64,000 nucleotides of DNA from Halorubrum lacusprofundi ATCC 49239 (GTDB taxonomy: Archaea; Halobacteriota; Halobacteria; Halobacteriales; Haloferacaceae). The notes under the pieces are model-generated. The model searched no databases. It was given only the letters and a program-made list of their open reading frames with translations, and was not told the origin of the DNA. The translations under genes were made by a program, and so were the position numbers. The DNA lies in assembly GCF_000022205.1 (NCBI RefSeq), contig NC_012030.1, positions 186,001 to 250,000 on the forward strand, written 5' to 3'. Shown piece after piece: positions 9,373-18,140 of the stretch (position 1 is the stretch's first letter; each line of letters starts with the position of its first letter).

Positions 9373-11295
9373 ATGGACACGAATACGATACCTCGAGACC
9401 TCGTCGAACCGAGCGATGACGACACCGAGTTCGTCTTCTTCAGCGGGAAAGGCGGCGTCGGCAAGAGTACCGTCAGCTGCGCGACTGCGACGTGGCTCGC
9501 CGACAACGATTACGAGACGCTGCTCGTGACGACCGACCCCGCACCGAACCTCTCGGATATCTTCGACCAGGTAATCGGCCACGAGGTGACCGAAATCGAG
9601 GGAATCGAGAACCTCTCCGCGATCGAGATCGACCCGGACACGGCCGCCGAGGAGTACCGACAGGAGACCATCGAACCGATGCGCCAACTGCTCGGCGACG
9701 ACGAGATCGAAACCGTCGAAGAGCAGCTTAACAGCCCCTGCGTCGAGGAGATCGCGGCCTTCGACAACTTCGTCGACTTCATGGACAGTCCGGAGTACGA
9801 CGTGGTGGTCTTCGATACCGCCCCGACCGGCCACACCATCCGTCTGATGGAGTTGCCCTCCGACTGGAACGCCGAACTCGAGAAGGGCGGCTCGACGTGC
9901 ATCGGCCCCGCCGCCTCGATGGAGGACAAGAAGGTCCAGTACGAGCGCGCAATCGACACGCTCCAGGACACCGAGCAGACGACGTTTGCGTTCGTCGGCA
10001 AGCCCGAGGACTCCTCGATCGACGAGGTCGAACGGAGCGCGGGCGACCTCGCCGAACTCGGCATCGAATCGCAATTGCTGATACTCAACGGCTACCTGCC
10101 CGAGTCGGTGTGTGAAGACCCCTTCTTCGAGGGGAAACGCGAGGACGAACAGGCCGTCATCGAGCGCGCCCGCGAAGAGTTCGACGCCGATGCGACCGGG
10201 ACGTACCCGCTCCAGCCCGGCGAGATCACCGGGCTCGACCTGCTGTCCGACGTCGCCGGCGTCCTCTACGACGGCGCGGAAGCGACCGTCGACGTCGGCT
10301 CGGCAACGGATATCGAGACCGACCAGTCGGTCGACGTCGAGGCGCTGGCCGATCCGGCATCGGTCGCCGACCGAGTGACGCCGAGCGACGACGAGACGCG
10401 GTATCTGTTCTTCACCGGGAAAGGCGGCGTCGGCAAGAGCACCATCGCCGCGGCCTCGGCGACGAAGCTCGCGGAGGCGGGCTACGAGACGCTCGTCGTG
10501 ACGACGGACCCGGCGGCCCACCTCGAGGACATCTTCGGCGAGCCGGTCGGCCACGACCCGACGTCGGTGAGTCAGGCGAACCTCGACGCGGCCCGGATCG
10601 ACCAGGAAAAGGCTCTCGAGGAGTACCGCACGCAGGTCCTCGATCACGTCACCGAGATGTACGAGGACAAGGAGGACACGGAGATCGACGTCGAGGCCGC
10701 CATCGCGAACGTCGAGGAGGAGTTGGAGTCGCCGTGTGCCGAGGAGATGGCGGCCCTCGAGAAGTTCGTCAGCTACTTCCAGCAAGACGGCTACGACGTG
10801 GTGGTCTTCGACACCGCGCCGACCGGCCACACGCTCCGCTTGCTGGAGCTACCCTCCGACTGGAAGGGATTCATGGACCTGGGCTCGCTGACCAAGGGAG
10901 CGGCTCCCGCGAAAGGCGACCAGTACGACGAGGTCATCGAGACGATGCAGGACCCCGAGCGGAGCTCGTTCGCGTTCGTCATGTATCCGGAGTACACGCC
11001 GATGATGGAAGCGTACCGGGCAGCCGAGGACCTCAACGACCAGGTCGGTATCGAGACGGCGTTCGTCGTCGCGAACTACCTGCTGCCCGAAGAGTACGGC
11101 GACAACGCCTTCTTCGCGAATCGCCGGGCGCAACAGGAGAAATATCTCGGCGAGATCAAGGACCGCTTCGAGACGCCTTTGATGTGCGCGCCCCTGCGCC
11201 GTGACGAACCGATCGGACTCGAAGAGCTGAGCGCCTTCGGCGACGAGATCACGGGTCTGTCCGAGATCAGCAAGGAAGAGGTGACCATCCAATGA
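9373..11295 (+). CDS. arsA: ArsA arsenite-stimulated ATPase, two tandem domains
   Basis: A 640-residue protein with two homologous halves joined near residue 330. Each half has a P-loop, FFSGKGGVGKST near residue 20 and FFTGKGGVGKST near residue 345, and a DTAPTGHT signature. Cysteines in SPCVEE (first half), STCIGP and SPCAEE (second half) correspond in context to the As(III)-binding cysteines of bacterial ArsA. It should accept arsenite from ArsD and, with a membrane carrier, energise export. ArsA usually works with ArsB; here the membrane partner on offer is ACR3, encoded divergently. The stop overlaps the next start (ATGA). Confidence 0.95.
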   Translation: MDTNTIPRDLVEPSDDDTEFVFFSGKGGVGKSTVSCATATWLADNDYETLLVTTDPAPNLSDIFDQVIGHEVTEIEGIENLSAIEIDPDTAAEEYRQETIEPMRQLLGDDEIETVEEQLNSPCVEEIAAFDNFVDFMDSPEYDVVVFDTAPTGHTIRLMELPSDWNAELEKGGSTCIGPAASMEDKKVQYERAIDTLQDTEQTTFAFVGKPEDSSIDEVERSAGDLAELGIESQLLILNGYLPESVCEDPFFEGKREDEQAVIERAREEFDADATGTYPLQPGEITGLDLLSDVAGVLYDGAEATVDVGSATDIETDQSVDVEALADPASVADRVTPSDDETRYLFFTGKGGVGKSTIAAASATKLAEAGYETLVVTTDPAAHLEDIFGEPVGHDPTSVSQANLDAARIDQEKALEEYRTQVLDHVTEMYEDKEDTEIDVEAAIANVEEELESPCAEEMAALEKFVSYFQQDGYDVVVFDTAPTGHTLRLLELPSDWKGFMDLGSLTKGAAPAKGDQYDEVIETMQDPERSSFAFVMYPEYTPMMEAYRAAEDLNDQVGIETAFVVANYLLPEEYGDNAFFANRRAQQEKYLGEIKDRFETPLMCAPLRRDEPIGLEELSAFGDEITGLSEISKEEVTIQ

Positions 11296-11660
11296 GCCAG
11301 GAAGTATCCAACGAGCAGGCGGTCGAGGAACAGCTTCAGACGTTCATCGAGACAGTCAACGACTCCGAGACGTACGAGGAGTTCGTCGCGGCCAACGAGC
11401 GCCTCGAAGCGGACTCGGAGGCGATGGCACTCCTCGAAGAGTACCAACAGAAGAGACGACAGATGCAGCGGGGTGGCTCCGGCGACGCTACGATGAGCGA
11501 ACTCCGGGAACTCCGGGCGGAGATGGACGACAACGAGACGATCCAGGCCCAGCAGGCGGCTCAGGAGGCGTTCGTGTCACTCCTTCAGGAGACAAACGAC
11601 GTCATCAGTGAACAGATCGGCCGCGAGTTCGCCCAGTCACTGGGAGGTGGGTGCTGTTGA
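11292..11660 (+). CDS. YlbF/YmcA-like helical protein with C-terminal GGGCC tail
   Basis: A 122-residue, almost entirely helical protein that overlaps the arsA stop by ATGA. Residues 5-110 resemble the Com_YlbF/YmcA family (patterns ETYEEFVAANERL and LLEEYQQKRRQM). The protein ends FAQSLGGGCC. The vicinal cysteine pair at the very end is not part of the YlbF fold and is shared with the next gene (GGCC) and with 13272-13577 (GCC). By position it is likely an accessory of the arsenic operon. As(III) binding by the tail is inference. Confidence 0.75.
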   Translation: MSQEVSNEQAVEEQLQTFIETVNDSETYEEFVAANERLEADSEAMALLEEYQQKRRQMQRGGSGDATMSELRELRAEMDDNETIQAQQAAQEAFVSLLQETNDVISEQIGREFAQSLGGGCC

Positions 11661-11839
11661 GCGCCTCCGACGAGGACGTGCTGGCGGCGGCCGAGGCCCT
11701 CGGTGAGGAACTCGCCGCGGCGAATTCCGACGCCTCGGAGTTCCAGTTCACCACGATGCTGCGGCAGTGCAACGAGGCGATCACCGAGGAGACCGGCGTC
11801 GAGTACGGCCAGGTCTGCGACGCGGGTGGGTGCTGCTGA
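11651..11839 (+). CDS. Small acidic protein with C-terminal GGCC tail
   Basis: A 62-residue frame from GTG 11651 (or TTG 11657, which would give a TTGA overlap with the upstream stop). It resembles a shortened version of the preceding gene's helical region and ends VCDAGGCC. A third cysteine lies in LRQCNEAI. It overlaps the preceding gene, so it is translationally coupled to the arsA operon. No known family was recognised. The repeated GGCC ending strongly suggests the frame is real. Confidence 0.65.
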   Translation: MLLSASDEDVLAAAEALGEELAAANSDASEFQFTTMLRQCNEAITEETGVEYGQVCDAGGCC

Positions 11840-11905
11840 CACCAGTTGGTGTCAGGTCCACGCGCCCGATTCCGGACACACGGGCGGACGATCGAGTCTA
11901 TATCG

Positions 11906-13165
11906 ATGAACCACACACGGACAGACGTTCAGCGGACCGACGACCGCCGAAATCGGCTCGCCGAGACGACGCTCGAGTTGCTCGCGTTCGACACACAGAA
12001 CCCACCCGGCGAGACCCGACAGGCGTTCGACTGGCTCGAGCGCTCCGTCCCGGAACGTGGTGTCGAGATCGATCGGATAGAAGCCGAACGCGAGAAACCG
12101 AACCTCGTCGTGACCATCCCCGGCGAGCGCGAGTGGACGCTGCTCTACGAGGGCCACCTCGATACCGTCCCCTACGACCGGGACTGCTGGTCGCACGATC
12201 CACTGGGCGATCGCGTCGACGACCGGCTCTACGGCCGCGGTGCGACCGACATGAAGGGTGCGGTCGCAGCGATGCTCGAAACGATGCGGACGTTCGCCGA
12301 CGAGACGCCGCCGGTGACCCTGCAGTTCGCGTTCGTCAGCGACGAGGAGACCGGTGGGGGCGCGGGAATCGACGCCGTGCTGGACGCCGAGGCGATCAGC
12401 GCCGACGCCGCAGTGGTCGGCGAGACGACCTGCGTCGACGAACGCCACTCGATCGCTGTCGCCGACAAGGGTCGAATCTGGCTCACGCTCGAGGCGACCG
12501 GGCGGGCCGCCCACGGCTCCCGGCCGATGAACGGCGAGAACGCGATCGATTACCTCTACTCGATGATCGATTCCTGTCGGGAATCGATTACGTCCCGTCG
12601 GCTGGAGTACGATCCGGCGGTCGAACGGATCCTCGAGGAGTCTCGGGCATACTACGGGTCTTGTCCGTGCGAGGCTGGGACACACCTCGAAGAGCTCTTC
12701 GAGTACCCCACGTTCAACCTCGGGCGTCTGGACGGCGGCAACACCGTCAACAGCGTCCCCCAGACTGCGACCGGCGAACTCGACGTTCGGGTGACGCCGG
12801 GAGCCTCTACCGGGGCGGTTCTGGAGCAGATCCGGACGTGTATCGACGGCCGGGAGCACGTCTCGATTCGGGACGTCTCCTGGGCCGAGGGAACCTACGT
12901 CGAACCGTCCGCTCCGATCGTCGAGGCCGTCACCACGGCGGCCGCGGACGTCCTCACGGATCGGCCGCTTGCCCGCTGTGCGACCGGTGGTGGCGACGTC
13001 AAGAAGCTCCGGGCGGCGGACGTTCCCGCAGTCGAGTGTGCAATCGGGAGCGATACCGCCCACGGTGTCGACGAGTACGTCCCGATCGACGCGCTCGAAC
13101 GCACGGCTAAGTGGTACGTGCGGCTACCGGGCCAGCTCGCCGAGTCGATCGGGTCCAAGCGCTAG
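11906..13165 (+). CDS. M20-family metallopeptidase / deacylase
   Basis: A 419-residue ArgE/DapE/ACY1-type hydrolase. The metal-binding residues appear as EGHLDTVP, RGATDMKG and SDEETGG (catalytic Glu pair). A dimerisation domain follows from about residue 190 (GRAAHGSRP), and the last metal His is in the DTAHGVDEY segment. ATG 11906 is preferred over the upstream start at 11846, whose first 20 residues are low-quality. Family members cleave amide bonds of acylated amino acids or dipeptides using two Zn/Co ions. Its place between arsenic genes is unexplained. Confidence 0.85.
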   Translation: MNHTRTDVQRTDDRRNRLAETTLELLAFDTQNPPGETRQAFDWLERSVPERGVEIDRIEAEREKPNLVVTIPGEREWTLLYEGHLDTVPYDRDCWSHDPLGDRVDDRLYGRGATDMKGAVAAMLETMRTFADETPPVTLQFAFVSDEETGGGAGIDAVLDAEAISADAAVVGETTCVDERHSIAVADKGRIWLTLEATGRAAHGSRPMNGENAIDYLYSMIDSCRESITSRRLEYDPAVERILEESRAYYGSCPCEAGTHLEELFEYPTFNLGRLDGGNTVNSVPQTATGELDVRVTPGASTGAVLEQIRTCIDGREHVSIRDVSWAEGTYVEPSAPIVEAVTTAAADVLTDRPLARCATGGGDVKKLRAADVPAVECAIGSDTAHGVDEYVPIDALERTAKWYVRLPGQLAESIGSKR

Positions 13166-13271
13166 TCGTGAGAGAGTATCCGACGGGTGGTTTCAGCGCT
13201 GAAAGGTGCTCTCTGCGTGGGTACTGGAATCTTATGTCGGCCGTCCTCGTAGTGGTTCCCGTGATACTCCC

Positions 13272-13577
13272 ATGACGAGCGTCGAAGTCGAATACTGTGA
13301 CCCGTGTGGCTTCATCGACCGCGCAACCGAAACGCAGACGCAGATTCTCGAGTCGTGTGGCGAACCAGTAGACGGCGTCGAACTCGTCCCCGGCGAGGAC
13401 GGCGTCTTCGAGGTTCGCGTCGACGACACTGTGATCTTCGACGTCGACGAACTCGAGTACGACCTCACGACGATTATGGAGGGTGTGTGTGGACAGCTCT
13501 CTGCGTGTGACTGTGACCCCAGCGAACTCGGCGGCGAGGACACTGACTCGACTGATTGCAGTCCTGGGTGTTGCTGA
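13272..13577 (+). CDS. SelW/Rdx-type redox protein with C-terminal Cys-rich tail
   Basis: A 101-residue protein starting MTSVEVEYCDPCGF. The N-terminal CxxC in a beta-alpha-beta start, followed by the VELVPGEDGVFEVRVDDTVIF strand region, fits the Rdx (SelW/SelT/SelH-like) thioredoxin-like family. The C-terminus adds SACDCDPSE and ends DCSPGCC, giving eight cysteines in total. ATG 13272 begins directly at the domain; the upstream start at 13206 would add residues without family match. It follows the arsenic operon by about 100 bases and shares the terminal CC pair with two proteins there. Confidence 0.75.
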   Translation: MTSVEVEYCDPCGFIDRATETQTQILESCGEPVDGVELVPGEDGVFEVRVDDTVIFDVDELEYDLTTIMEGVCGQLSACDCDPSELGGEDTDSTDCSPGCC

Positions 13578-13592
13578 GTCACGTCTCTACAG

Positions 13593-13874
13593 ATGAGCAA
13601 GACTCGCGTCGATGATTTCGACCAAGCTATTTGCCGGGGAACCCACTCGGATGTCGAGACACCGTGTCCACACCTCGTGGACGGCCAGGACGAAACGGGT
13701 CGTGCAGTCGTTGATAGACTCGCTCGACTCGAGACGAACGCACTCGAAACTGTGACAGGTGCCGAACAGTTCAAATGTGAACACTGTGGCTGTCCACTCG
13801 CGAATCTGGAGAAGGTGAATCTCGCACCCGATGCGTGTCCCCGCCTACAGACCCACGACAAGCAAGAGCGATAG
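13593..13874 (+). CDS. Cys-rich small protein, possible zinc ribbon
   Basis: A 93-residue protein lying 15 bases after the SelW-like gene. It has two Cys clusters: ICRGTHSDVETPCPHL near residue 14 and KCEHCGCPLANLEKVNLAPDACP near residue 62. The CxxCxC...C pattern is typical of a zinc ribbon or iron-binding knuckle. No family name was recognised. Coupling to a redox protein and closeness to the arsenic genes suggest a thiol or metal role, which is inference. Confidence 0.65.
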   Translation: MSKTRVDDFDQAICRGTHSDVETPCPHLVDGQDETGRAVVDRLARLETNALETVTGAEQFKCEHCGCPLANLEKVNLAPDACPRLQTHDKQER

Positions 13875-13930
13875 CTGGCGGCGGCTATCCCATTGACGAT
13901 ACTTTAGTGTCTTCACGCTCAAGAGCGGGT

Positions 13931-14308
13931 ATGGAGCCGACGGACGTGTCTGACTGGCAGGAGTCGTGGCATCAGCTGCGAGAGATCCTCGGCTCGAAGT
14001 GGGCGTTTCACGTCCTGCGATTGCTTTCGGATCGACAGTACGGCTTCAACGAGATGCAGCGCTCCATCGACGGCGTGACGGCGACGATGCTCTCGCGGCG
14101 ACTGAAAGAGCTACAGTGTCACGGCTTCGTCGAGAAACAAGTCGAACCGACGACGCCACCCTCGACGACGTACGAACTGACCGAAAACGGAGAGGCATTC
14201 GTCGGACTCCTCGAAGAGATGGAAGAGATGATCGGTCTCGCGGAGTGCTCTGACGGGAGCGAGTGTGCGACCACGGGCAAGTCGTCGAAATGCGCGACAG
14301 TCCAGTAG
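13931..14308 (+). CDS. HxlR-family winged-helix regulator with Cys-rich tail
   Basis: A 125-residue protein. Residues 10-100 match HxlR/MarR-like regulators (ILGSKWAFHVLRLLSDRQYGFNEMQRSIDGVTATMLSRRLKELQ, interrupted here only for description; the helix-turn-helix is in the MLSRRLKEL part). The tail reads AECSDGSECATTGKSSKCATVQ, with three cysteines beyond the normal HxlR end. HxlR proteins often sense thiol-reactive or electrophilic compounds through cysteines, so an arsenic or redox response is plausible. ATG 13931 is chosen because a 32-residue upstream extension has no family similarity. Confidence 0.82.
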   Translation: MEPTDVSDWQESWHQLREILGSKWAFHVLRLLSDRQYGFNEMQRSIDGVTATMLSRRLKELQCHGFVEKQVEPTTPPSTTYELTENGEAFVGLLEEMEEMIGLAECSDGSECATTGKSSKCATVQ

Positions 14309-14640
14309 TTCAATATCGACACCAGCCGGTTCCCGATATCGATTTTTCGCTCTGAACCTTCGCCTCGTCGTCGCAATCACCAACTACGGAGGCAAAAATC
14401 AGCGACCTGATTGGGTAGTAGGACACGCCAGCCAGTTTCGGTTCCGAATCACGGTAGGGTGGGAGCACCACTTCGAGAGGTACGCTATGGTCTCTGCCGC
14501 GGTAGTCGTCTGTTCGAACTCGGGGAGGCCAGTTGGCACGGTCGTTTGGGTTTCAGCAGGAGAACCGTCTGAAGGGCGCTACAGGGCGTTCGCTGTCGAA
14601 GAACCGGAAGTAGAATCCGGAACGCGGGTATCGGTGCCGG
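14309..14640. other. Intergenic region between arsenic and tungstate loci
   Basis: About 330 bases between convergent genes. No credible ORF, repeat or strong hairpin was seen; it presumably holds the terminators of both transcripts. Confidence 0.5.
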
Positions 14641-15405
14641 TCAGTAGACGAGTTCGCCGGAGATGAACTGCTTCGTGCGGTCGTCGGATGGGTTCTGGAA
14701 GATGACGTCCGTCGGTGCGACTTCGGTGATGCTGTCCGCGAGGAGGACCGCGACTCGGTCCGCGACGCGTTCGGCCTGATGCATGTCGTGCGTTGCGACG
14801 ACGACGCCGATTCCACGTTCGCGTGCTTCCGCGATGGCGTCCTCGATGACGGCGGTGTTCCGGGGGTCGAGGTCGGACGTCGGTTCGTCGAGCAACAGGA
14901 CGTCCGGGTCGTACGCCAGTGCCCGAGCGAAGGATACGCGTTGGGCTTCGCCGCCCGATAGCGACCCAGCGTGTGCCGCCATCTCGTCGGCCATTCCGAC
15001 GACGTCGAGGGATTCGCGGACGGCGTCGGCGGTACCGTTCGAGCGAACGAGCGAGTGGAGTTCGGACCGGACGCGGTCGCGCCACGACCGACGGATCCGG
15101 AGGCCGTATTCGACGTTGCGGGCGACCGAGGCGTCGAAGAGGCTCGCCGCCTGGAACACCATCCCGATGCGTCGCCGGAGCCCGAGTCGTTCGTCGTCGT
15201 CGACCGCCCACGCGTCCGTCCCGTCGAATTCGACGGTTCCCGCTTCGGGTTCGTCGAAGAGCGCGAGCGTGCGCAGGAGCGTGGTCTTCCCGACGCCCGA
15301 CGGCCCGATGACGGCGACGACCTCGCCGGCGTCGACCGTTACGGACAGTTGTTCGAGCACGTTCTCGTCACCGTACGTCCGTGCGATATCGGTCGCTCGA
15401 AGCAT
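14641..15405 (-). CDS. tupC: Tungstate/molybdate ABC transporter ATPase
   Basis: A 254-residue ABC ATPase: Walker A GPSGVGKTT near residue 35, Q-loop in MVFQAASLF, signature LSGGEAQRV, Walker B VLLLDEPTSDLD and switch His in VVATHDMHQAE. It powers the TupB channel. It overlaps tupB by one base (stop/start ATGA type), and the order tupA-tupB-tupC on the minus strand forms a single operon. Assignment to tungstate rests on the TupA and TupB partners rather than on the ATPase itself. Confidence 0.9.
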   Translation of the reverse strand: MLRATDIARTYGDENVLEQLSVTVDAGEVVAVIGPSGVGKTTLLRTLALFDEPEAGTVEFDGTDAWAVDDDERLGLRRRIGMVFQAASLFDASVARNVEYGLRIRRSWRDRVRSELHSLVRSNGTADAVRESLDVVGMADEMAAHAGSLSGGEAQRVSFARALAYDPDVLLLDEPTSDLDPRNTAVIEDAIAEARERGIGVVVATHDMHQAERVADRVAVLLADSITEVAPTDVIFQNPSDDRTKQFISGELVY

Positions 15406-16148
15406 CAGCGTTGCACCCCCACGTCACCGAAGCGGACGACGATGGCGTTGACGAGCAACACGAGCGCGACGAGTATGCCGCCCAGCACCATCGCGGTCCC
15501 GTACTGTCCCTGGCGCGCTTCGAGCTGGATGGCGGTCGTGAGCGTCCGCGTCTTCGAGATGCCGTCCGCGCCAGTGATGTTCCCGCCGACGATGAGGACG
15601 GACCCGACCTCGCTGATGGCGCGACCGAACCCGGCGAGGATCGCGGTCGCGATCCCGTACCGTGCCTCCTTGAGCACGACGAGTGCGACGTCGAGGCGCG
15701 TGCCCCCGAGGACGCGTGCGGTGTCGCGCACGTTCTGGTTCACGCCCGTTATGGCGGCGAGACTGATGGCGGTGATCGGTGGCGTCGCGAGCACGAACTG
15801 CGACATGATCATCGCTTCCTTCGTGAACACGAGTTCGAGCGGACCGAGCGGCCCCTGGTTGGAGACGGCGAACAGGACGAGCAGGCCGACGGCGACGCTC
15901 GGGAACCCCATCCCGGTGTTCACGACGGACTTCGCGAACTGCTTGCCGGGGAACTCGGAGAAGCCCATTGCGATGGCGACGGGGATACTGAACAGCGTGC
16001 TCAACGTCACCGCGACGACGCTCACGTACAGCGAGACGAAGATGATGCTCGAGACGTAGCCGTCCCTGAACGGGAGGTCGAAGATAGCCAACAGCAGGTC
16101 GGGAAGGTGTTCCAGTGGCACGCTCAGTCGTTGGAGTCGTCGCTCCAC
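15405..16148 (-). CDS. tupB: Tungstate ABC transporter permease
   Basis: A permease of about 240 residues with six hydrophobic segments. The cytoplasmic coupling loop reads [37 protein letters not shown] in the usual EAA-like position. This matches TupB/WtpB-type oxyanion permeases. The GTG at 16148 overlaps the end of tupA by 25 bases; an alternative in-frame GTG at 16121 ([10 protein letters not shown]) would begin two bases after the tupA stop and looks equally good. Confidence 0.88.
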   Translation of the reverse strand: MERRLQRLSVPLEHLPDLLLAIFDLPFRDGYVSSIIFVSLYVSVVAVTLSTLFSIPVAIAMGFSEFPGKQFAKSVVNTGMGFPSVAVGLLVLFAVSNQGPLGPLELVFTKEAMIMSQFVLATPPITAISLAAITGVNQNVRDTARVLGGTRLDVALVVLKEARYGIATAILAGFGRAISEVGSVLIVGGNITGADGISKTRTLTTAIQLEARQGQYGTAMVLGGILVALVLLVNAIVVRFGDVGVQR

Positions 16149-17047
16149 CCGTCGGGGACGTACTGCTGGAAGTTGGGGTCTTCGGAAACGGCCTCGGGGA
16201 AGAACAACTGTTCGCCGTTCACCTGGTACCCCGAGATGGCGTCCTGGGCACCGGGGCTGGTTATCCAGCCGATGTACGCCATCGCGAGGTCGTAGTTGGC
16301 GTTCTCGTGTTTCCCTGGATTGACTGCCATGATGCCGTAGGGGTTCGCGAGGATCTCGGGACCACCCTCGATTGGGCCCTGTACCAGGATCGCGAGGTCG
16401 ATCTGGCCGCGCTGGGAGATGAACGTCCCGCGATCGGAGAGCGTGTACGCGCCCTGCTGGGCCGCGACGTTCAGCGCCTGGCCCATCCCGGTCCCGGTCT
16501 CCTGGTACCAGTCCCCGCCCGGTTCGGCGTCCGTGGCGTCCCAGAGGTCGAGCTCTTTCGTGTGGGTTCCCGAGTTGTCGCCCCGGGAGACGAACGTCGC
16601 TTCGGCGTCGGCGATGGCATCGAGCACCTCGGTCGCCGAACTCGAACCCTCGATGCCTGCCGGGTCGCTCTCCGGGCCGACGACGACGAAGTCGTTGAAC
16701 ATGAGGTCGCGGCGGTTGATGCCGTGCCCGTTGCGCATGAACCCGTCCTCGAGGCCGCGGGCGTGGACCATCACGACGTCGGCGTCGCCGTTGCGCGCGG
16801 ACTGGAGGGCGGCACCGGTTCCTTGTGCGACCGCGTCGACGGACACCCCGTACATGTCCTCGAAGTCGGGGTGGATGTCGTCGAGCAGTCCGGTGTCGTA
16901 GGTGCTCGTCGTCGTCGTGAGCGTCAGGGTTTCACCCGCCACCGCCGGCTGGCCGTCGCTCCCGACCACCTGCGAACACCCGGCGAGGCCCGTCGCGACT
17001 CCCCCGGCGCCGATAGCCACGACGAACTGGCGGCGTTGTATCGGCAT
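16124..17047 (-). CDS. tupA: Tungstate-binding lipoprotein
   Basis: A 307-residue substrate-binding protein. The N-terminus has a twin-arginine start ([12 protein letters not shown]) and a lipobox ending LAGC, so it is probably Tat-exported and lipid-anchored. [11 protein letters not shown] near residue 45 is the TupA oxyanion-binding signature. [12 protein letters not shown] and the later DLAILVQG segments belong to the same PBP fold. It captures tungstate outside the cell for TupBC. A TATA-like box 24-33 bases upstream fits a leaderless transcript. Confidence 0.92.
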   Translation of the reverse strand: MPIQRRQFVVAIGAGGVATGLAGCSQVVGSDGQPAVAGETLTLTTTTSTYDTGLLDDIHPDFEDMYGVSVDAVAQGTGAALQSARNGDADVVMVHARGLEDGFMRNGHGINRRDLMFNDFVVVGPESDPAGIEGSSSATEVLDAIADAEATFVSRGDNSGTHTKELDLWDATDAEPGGDWYQETGTGMGQALNVAAQQGAYTLSDRGTFISQRGQIDLAILVQGPIEGGPEILANPYGIMAVNPGKHENANYDLAMAYIGWITSPGAQDAISGYQVNGEQLFFPEAVSEDPNFQQYVPDGWSDDSND

Positions 17048-17070
17048 AGATACACCGACGAGACGATACT

Positions 17071-17080
17071 ATAAAATAAT
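17071..17080 (-). promoter_or_regulatory. TATA-like box of tupABC
   Basis: On the minus strand ATTATTTTAT lies 24-33 bases before the tupA ATG at 17047, the position expected for a leaderless haloarchaeal promoter. Confidence 0.55.
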
Positions 17081-17148
17081 TATGTGAAAGTGAGCGGGGT
17101 CTTTCGCTTCGGGAAGCGGAATACCTCCGGAGCGGGCGCTCGCAGGGA

Positions 17149-17265
17149 CTGATAGTGATTATTGCGAGCCTTTACCGCTGAGTAACGAGAGGATCCGTCC
17201 GTTAGGGCTGAAGCAGTCTGGTTTTCGATGCCTCTGCCGAGAATCACCGCAATAATCACTATGAG
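17149..17265 (-). mobile_element. MITE-like element, copy 2 (inverted relative to copy 1)
   Basis: A ~117-bp non-coding unit. Its ends on opposite strands read CTGATAGTGATTATTGCGA and CTCATAGTGATTATTGCGG. Its reverse complement matches 7120-7235 over almost the whole length, including the central GGACGGATCCTCTCGTTACT block. With copy 1 it brackets about 10 kb that hold the arsenic and tungstate genes. Confidence 0.75.
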
Positions 17266-17289
17266 GAGGTCGCTCTGGGTCGCTCCGGG

Positions 17290-17928
17290 TTACTCGCTGG
17301 GCGTCGCGTACCGCTCGAGTTCGAGCGTGCGAGGGTCGAGCGTGTAGTACGAATCCCACGCGGGCGCGAGGCTGACGACGCGGGTGTCGCCGTAGACGCC
17401 CTCGACGTGCTCGTGGTGGTGCCCGAGCAGACAGAGGTCGGGTTCGAGTTCCCGGAGGATGGCGTCGACGTACCGACAGCCGACCTGATAGTCCTCGGTC
17501 ACGTCGACGCCGTGGGGTGATTCGTTGACGAGGAAGACGTCGACGTCTTCGAGGACTTTCGCGCGTTCGACGTCCGCCTCGACGAAGTGTCGACGTCGTT
17601 CGCTCGCCAGCTCAGAGCGGTCCTTCTCGTACTGCGTCGGTGCGTAGTTGCCCGAGAGTCCGGCGATACGGAGCCCGTCTCGCTCCACCACCGTACTCGC
17701 GAGGAGGTTCGCGTTCCTGACCCCGTCCGGGGAGTCGCCCGATCGCAGGGCGTCGATGACGTCGAAGTCCTCGTTGTTCCCGGCGACGAAGTACGTCGGG
17801 ATCGGGAGGTCGTAGTGCATGAGGTCGCCGAGCTGGAGGGCGTACTCCGCGTCGGCCGCGTCGTACGCCGCGTGGAGCGCCCTGCGTTTCGATCGGTCGG
17901 CTGCGTGTGCGTCGCCGAGAACGAGCAT
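17290..17928 (-). CDS. Calcineurin-like metallophosphoesterase
   Basis: A 212-residue protein with the ordered metallophosphoesterase motifs GDAH at the N-terminus, LQLGDLMHY near residue 33, VAGNNED near residue 50 and GHHHEH near residue 166. These provide the two-metal centre. Substrates of this family include phosphodiesters and phosphoproteins and cannot be predicted here. It stands alone between the MITE-like element and a divergent regulator pair. Confidence 0.85.
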   Translation of the reverse strand: MLVLGDAHAADRSKRRALHAAYDAADAEYALQLGDLMHYDLPIPTYFVAGNNEDFDVIDALRSGDSPDGVRNANLLASTVVERDGLRIAGLSGNYAPTQYEKDRSELASERRRHFVEADVERAKVLEDVDVFLVNESPHGVDVTEDYQVGCRYVDAILRELEPDLCLLGHHHEHVEGVYGDTRVVSLAPAWDSYYTLDPRTLELERYATPSE

Positions 17929-18140
17929 CGCCTCGTTCTTGGAGGGTGGGGGTTAACAACGGTCCGGAACCGTCTCGACGCCCTGACCGACTCGGGACCC
18001 TGGAGCAACGACGAAGTAGCACCCTGGTCCACGAAGTCTCGAGGGGTCGGCGACTTAGTCGTCGTTCCTGGTGAACGCTGGCGACTATGGCCGTCGGAAT
18101 GACCAAGACGTCAGTAGTCGGTAACGTAGGTTTATGTTCC

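Noticed and set aside
8836-10830. 664-codon minus-strand open frame
   Set aside because: It is antisense to arsD/arsA. The plus-strand genes have full family motifs, and the antisense frame is rich in Arg/Leu/Gly with no domain, as expected for a GC-rich shadow.
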